This document shows positions 61,263 to 64,000 of a stretch of 64,000 nt of DNA, piece after piece. The stretch spans positions 62,001-126,000 of the forward strand of contig NZ_JAAMQJ010000006.1 in assembly GCF_013523125.1 (NCBI RefSeq), written 5' to 3'. Under the pieces are notes generated by a model. It ran no database searches and was not told where the DNA came from. It saw only the letters and a list, made by a program, of their open reading frames with translations. A program made the position numbers and the translations under genes. Source of the DNA: Pseudomonas entomophila. GTDB lineage: Bacteria; Pseudomonadota; Gammaproteobacteria; Pseudomonadales; Pseudomonadaceae. Position 1 is the stretch's first letter; each line of letters opens with the position of its first letter.

Positions 61263-61736
61263 ATGGGTGAGCACGACGACATCTTGAGCGACGCCGAGCG
61301 TGAGCTGCTGGCGCACCTAGGCACGCCTGCCACGCCGCCACAGCAGGTACTGGTCGTGGATGACAACGAGGTCAATCGCCAGGCGCTGTGCATCTATCTG
61401 GGCACCAAAGGCATCGACTGCCTGGGCGCAGCCAGCGCCGTTCAGGCATTGGAGATCCTGGCGCGTGAGCCGGAGGTCGGCGTGATGATCACCGATCTGC
61501 GCATGACCACGGCCGACCCCAGCGAACCACAGGATGGCCTCGAGCTGATTCGGCTGATCCGCCAGTCGCGATGGGCGGCGCTGTCGATCATCGTGGTATC
61601 AGGTGACACCGACGTGAGCGAAGCGGTGGACGTCATGCACCTGGGCGTCGTGGATTTTCTGCTCAAGCCAGTGGACCTCGACAAGTTGCTGCGTCTGGTC
61701 AGGGAGGAACTGGGGCTTCGGCAGGGCACGAGCTGA
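61263..61736 (+). CDS. Stand-alone response regulator receiver protein
   Basis: 157 residues from the ATG at 61263; an in-frame TTG at 61206 is also open. After about 27 leading residues there is a single receiver domain: VLVVDDNEVNRQAL (Asp33-Asp34), phospho-acceptor Asp78 (MITDLRM), IIVVSGD and DFLLKPVDLDKLL. No output domain is present, so it likely signals by protein contact or phosphotransfer. It is divergent from the DUF294 gene, 204 bp away, and no histidine kinase is adjacent. Confidence 0.86.
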   Translation: MGEHDDILSDAERELLAHLGTPATPPQQVLVVDDNEVNRQALCIYLGTKGIDCLGAASAVQALEILAREPEVGVMITDLRMTTADPSEPQDGLELIRLIRQSRWAALSIIVVSGDTDVSEAVDVMHLGVVDFLLKPVDLDKLLRLVREELGLRQGTS

Positions 61737-61889
61737 TGCAGGTTTCAACGGGTTGGCCGTGCCATGGGGCCGTACGATCAGCCACGCCGTACATCGGGCC
61801 AACCTGCACCACCCTCACACCTGCGCAATCCTCCCCGCAAGGGCGGCCGCCGTGGCCTCGCATCGTCGCCCGGCTGACCGCCCTGCACC

Positions 61890-64000
61890 TCACACGTCCC
61901 GACGTTCCTGCGCCCGCGCCTTGAAGACACGCCGCTGACGGTGCAGCACCGGTTCGGTGTAGCCGTTGGGCTGTCGGGCGCCTTCGACGATCAACTCGCG
62001 CGCCGCCTGGAACGCGATGTTGTCGGCGACGTGCGGCGTCATCGGGCGGTAGTGCGGGTCATCGGCATTCTGCCGGTCCACCACGGCCGCCATGCGCGTC
62101 AGGCTTTCCATCACCTGGGCTTCATCGATCACGCCATGGCGCAGCCAGTTGGCCAGCAGCTGACTGGAAATGCGCAAAGTGGCGCGGTCTTCCATCAGGC
62201 CGACGTCGTCGATGTCCGGCACCTTGGAACAGCCGATGCCCTGGTCGATCCAGCGCACCACGTACCCCAGGATGCTCTGGGCATTGTTGTCCACTTCGGT
62301 ACGGATCGCCTCGGCGGACCCTGGCGCACCTTCGGCCAGGGGCAGCGTGAGGATATCGTCCAGTGCGGCCGGCGCGCGCGTGGCCAGCTCGGCCTGGCGG
62401 GCGCGGACGTCGACCGTGTGGTAGTGCAGGGCATGCAGCACGGCAGCGGTCGGCGAGGGGACCCAGGCGGTGTTGGCACCGGCCAGCGGGTGCGCGACCT
62501 TCTGCTCGAGCATCGCCGCCATCAGGTCGGGCATGGCCCACATGCCTTTGCCGATCTGGGCCCGGCCCGGCAAGCCGGCTGCCAGGCCCACGTCGACGTT
62601 GTTGTTCTCATAGGCGCCGATCCAGGCCTGCTGCTTCATCGCGCCCTTGCGTACCATCACCCCGGCTTCCATGGACGTGTGAATCTCGTCGCCAGTGCGG
62701 TCGAGGAAACCGGTGTTGATGAACACCACGCGCTCGGCGGCGGCCTGGATGCAGGCCTTGAGGTTGACCGTGGTGCGCCGCTCTTCGTCCATGATGCCGA
62801 TCTTCAGCGTATGGCGTGCCAGGCCCAGCACCGTTTCCACACGGCTGAACAGATCGACGGCGAAAGCGACCTCGTCAGGGCCGTGCATCTTCGGCTTGAC
62901 GATGTACACGCTGCCGCGACGGCTGTTGCGCCAGGGGCCGGCACCATTGAGGTCATGCAGTGCGGCCAGGCCGGTGACCAGGGCGTCGAGCATCCCTTCC
63001 GGCACTTCGTTGCCGTGAGCGTCGAGCACGGCGGGGGTCGTCATCAGGTGGCCGACGTTGCGCACGAACAGCAACGAGCGGCCTGGCAGGGTCAGTCGAC
63101 CGCCGTCGACGCGGGTGTATTCACGGTCCGGTTCGAGCGTGCGGGTGAACGTCGTTCCTGACTTGGTGACGCGCTCGCTGAGGTCGCCCTTCATCAGCCC
63201 CAGCCAGTTGCGGTAGACGAGCGTCTTGTCCTCGGCGTCCACGGCGGCGACGGAGTCTTCGCAGTCCATGATCGTGGTCAGGGCCGCTTCCATGAGCAGG
63301 TCCTTGATGCCGGCGCTGTCCATGCGTCCGATGGGCGTCTCGGCGTCGATCTGGAGTTCGACGTGCAGGCCATGGTGGCGCAACAAGAGGGCGGTCGGTG
63401 CCTCGGGCTGGCCCCGGTAGCCGGCCAGTTGGGACGGATCGCGCAGGCCACTGGCCTGTCCATCGGCCAGGGTCACCCGCAGCGTGCCGTGCTCGATCTG
63501 GTAGCGCGTGGTGCCCACGTGCGATCCCCTGGCCAGCGGCATCGCCTGGTCGAGGAAGGCGCGGGCGAAGGCGACGACGCGCGCACCCCGTACCGGGTTG
63601 TAGCCCGCACCGCGTTGCGCGCCGCCGTCCTCACCGATGGCATCGGTGCCGTACAGCGCGTCGTACAACGAGCCCCAGCGTGCATTGGCGGCATTGAGGG
63701 CAAAGCGCGCATTGCTCACGGGCACGACCAGTTGCGGCCCGGCCAGTCGAGCGATTTCCTCGTCGACGTTCTCGGTGGTGATCTGGACGTCGCCCACGGG
63801 CGGCAGCAGGTAGCCGATCTCCTGGAGAAACGCCTTGTAGCCTGCCGCATCGTGTGGCTGGCCCCGCTGTTGCCGATGCCAGCCGTCGATCAGCGCCTGC
63901 AGCGCGTCACGGTGGGCGAGCAAGGCCTGGTTGCGCGGCGCGAGCGCCTCGATGAGTGCTGCGGCGTCCGACCAGAACCGGTCGGCCTCCAGGCCCGTGC
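61890..64000 (-). CDS. glcB: Malate synthase G (5' end outside the window)
   Basis: The frame is open from the stop at 61890 to the right edge. The visible part of about 703 codons lacks only the first 20 or so of a roughly 725-residue protein. Signature segments are [76 protein letters not shown] and [12 protein letters not shown]. It condenses glyoxylate with acetyl-CoA to malate in the cytoplasm. The methionine at 63923 is internal because conserved sequence continues upstream ([18 protein letters not shown]). Confidence 0.95.
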   Translation of the reverse strand, partial: TGLEADRFWSDAAALIEALAPRNQALLAHRDALQALIDGWHRQQRGQPHDAAGYKAFLQEIGYLLPPVGDVQITTENVDEEIARLAGPQLVVPVSNARFALNAANARWGSLYDALYGTDAIGEDGGAQRGAGYNPVRGARVVAFARAFLDQAMPLARGSHVGTTRYQIEHGTLRVTLADGQASGLRDPSQLAGYRGQPEAPTALLLRHHGLHVELQIDAETPIGRMDSAGIKDLLMEAALTTIMDCEDSVAAVDAEDKTLVYRNWLGLMKGDLSERVTKSGTTFTRTLEPDREYTRVDGGRLTLPGRSLLFVRNVGHLMTTPAVLDAHGNEVPEGMLDALVTGLAALHDLNGAGPWRNSRRGSVYIVKPKMHGPDEVAFAVDLFSRVETVLGLARHTLKIGIMDEERRTTVNLKACIQAAAERVVFINTGFLDRTGDEIHTSMEAGVMVRKGAMKQQAWIGAYENNNVDVGLAAGLPGRAQIGKGMWAMPDLMAAMLEQKVAHPLAGANTAWVPSPTAAVLHALHYHTVDVRARQAELATRAPAALDDILTLPLAEGAPGSAEAIRTEVDNNAQSILGYVVRWIDQGIGCSKVPDIDDVGLMEDRATLRISSQLLANWLRHGVIDEAQVMESLTRMAAVVDRQNADDPHYRPMTPHVADNIAFQAARELIVEGARQPNGYTEPVLHRQRRVFKARAQERRDV

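Overview
The window is high-GC chromosomal DNA from a fluorescent Pseudomonas, most like the P. putida group. The evidence is the gene order (dgc-etf-gbc-ltaE-glyA-sox-purU-fdhA, then creBCD, aceEF, glnE, waaFCG-rfaP and glcB), the protein sequences, and many copies of the P. putida-type REP palindrome (core GTGGGAGCGGGCTTGCCCGC). No rRNA, tRNA or CRISPR array was seen.

Region 1 (1-24.9 kb) is a catabolic island for glycine betaine. GbcA and GbcB demethylate glycine betaine to dimethylglycine. DgcA/DgcB, with a dedicated EtfA/EtfB pair, take dimethylglycine to sarcosine. SoxBDAG takes sarcosine to glycine, and GlyA with LtaE handles glycine, serine and threonine. One-carbon waste leaves through PurU (formyl-THF to formate) and FdhA (formaldehyde dehydrogenase). 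A metal-ligand-depleted M19 dipeptidase homologue and a DUF5943-type protein head the dgc cluster. A ZapA-like and a ZapB-like small protein sit between gbcB and ltaE.

Region 2 (about 22.2-30.5 kb, with an outlier at 8.6 kb) is the accessory hot spot. It holds four intact orphan mini-RHS genes, one frameshifted RHS gene and one RHS 5' remnant. Each has a short RHS core and an unrelated C-terminus. Also here are a MITE-like element, an IS3-family remnant, an IS5-family remnant and a 5'-truncated second copy of fdhA joined to the IS3 remnant. Five of the six RHS loci carry a shared 18-bp motif, CTGNCATTTNTGNCAGTA, 55-96 bp before the start codon; the sixth keeps a half site at the same distance. 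Two of the C-termini carry eukaryote-like short motifs (an F-box-like stretch and three PPxY motifs), and no immunity gene was recognised beside any of them. I regard this set as the best candidate for an undescribed system: a co-regulated family of small RHS-tip proteins.

Region 3 (30.4-45 kb) holds an acyltransferase, a periplasmic retropepsin-like protein, an unusual array of 7-bp tandem repeats, the CreBC two-component system with creD behind a near-consensus cre tag, a possible operon of a GAF/PAS/degenerate-GGDEF/EAL protein with msrA and a GST, and the pyruvate dehydrogenase genes aceE-aceF.

Region 4 (45-64 kb) has glnE, then a tightly overlapping LPS inner-core operon (waaF, waaC, waaG, rfaP and three further kinase-fold genes). 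A large DUF6543/dermonecrotic-toxin-like gene overlaps its end convergently. After that come a DEDDh exonuclease, a cNMP/CBS/DUF294 protein, a stand-alone receiver protein, and glcB, which runs off the right edge.
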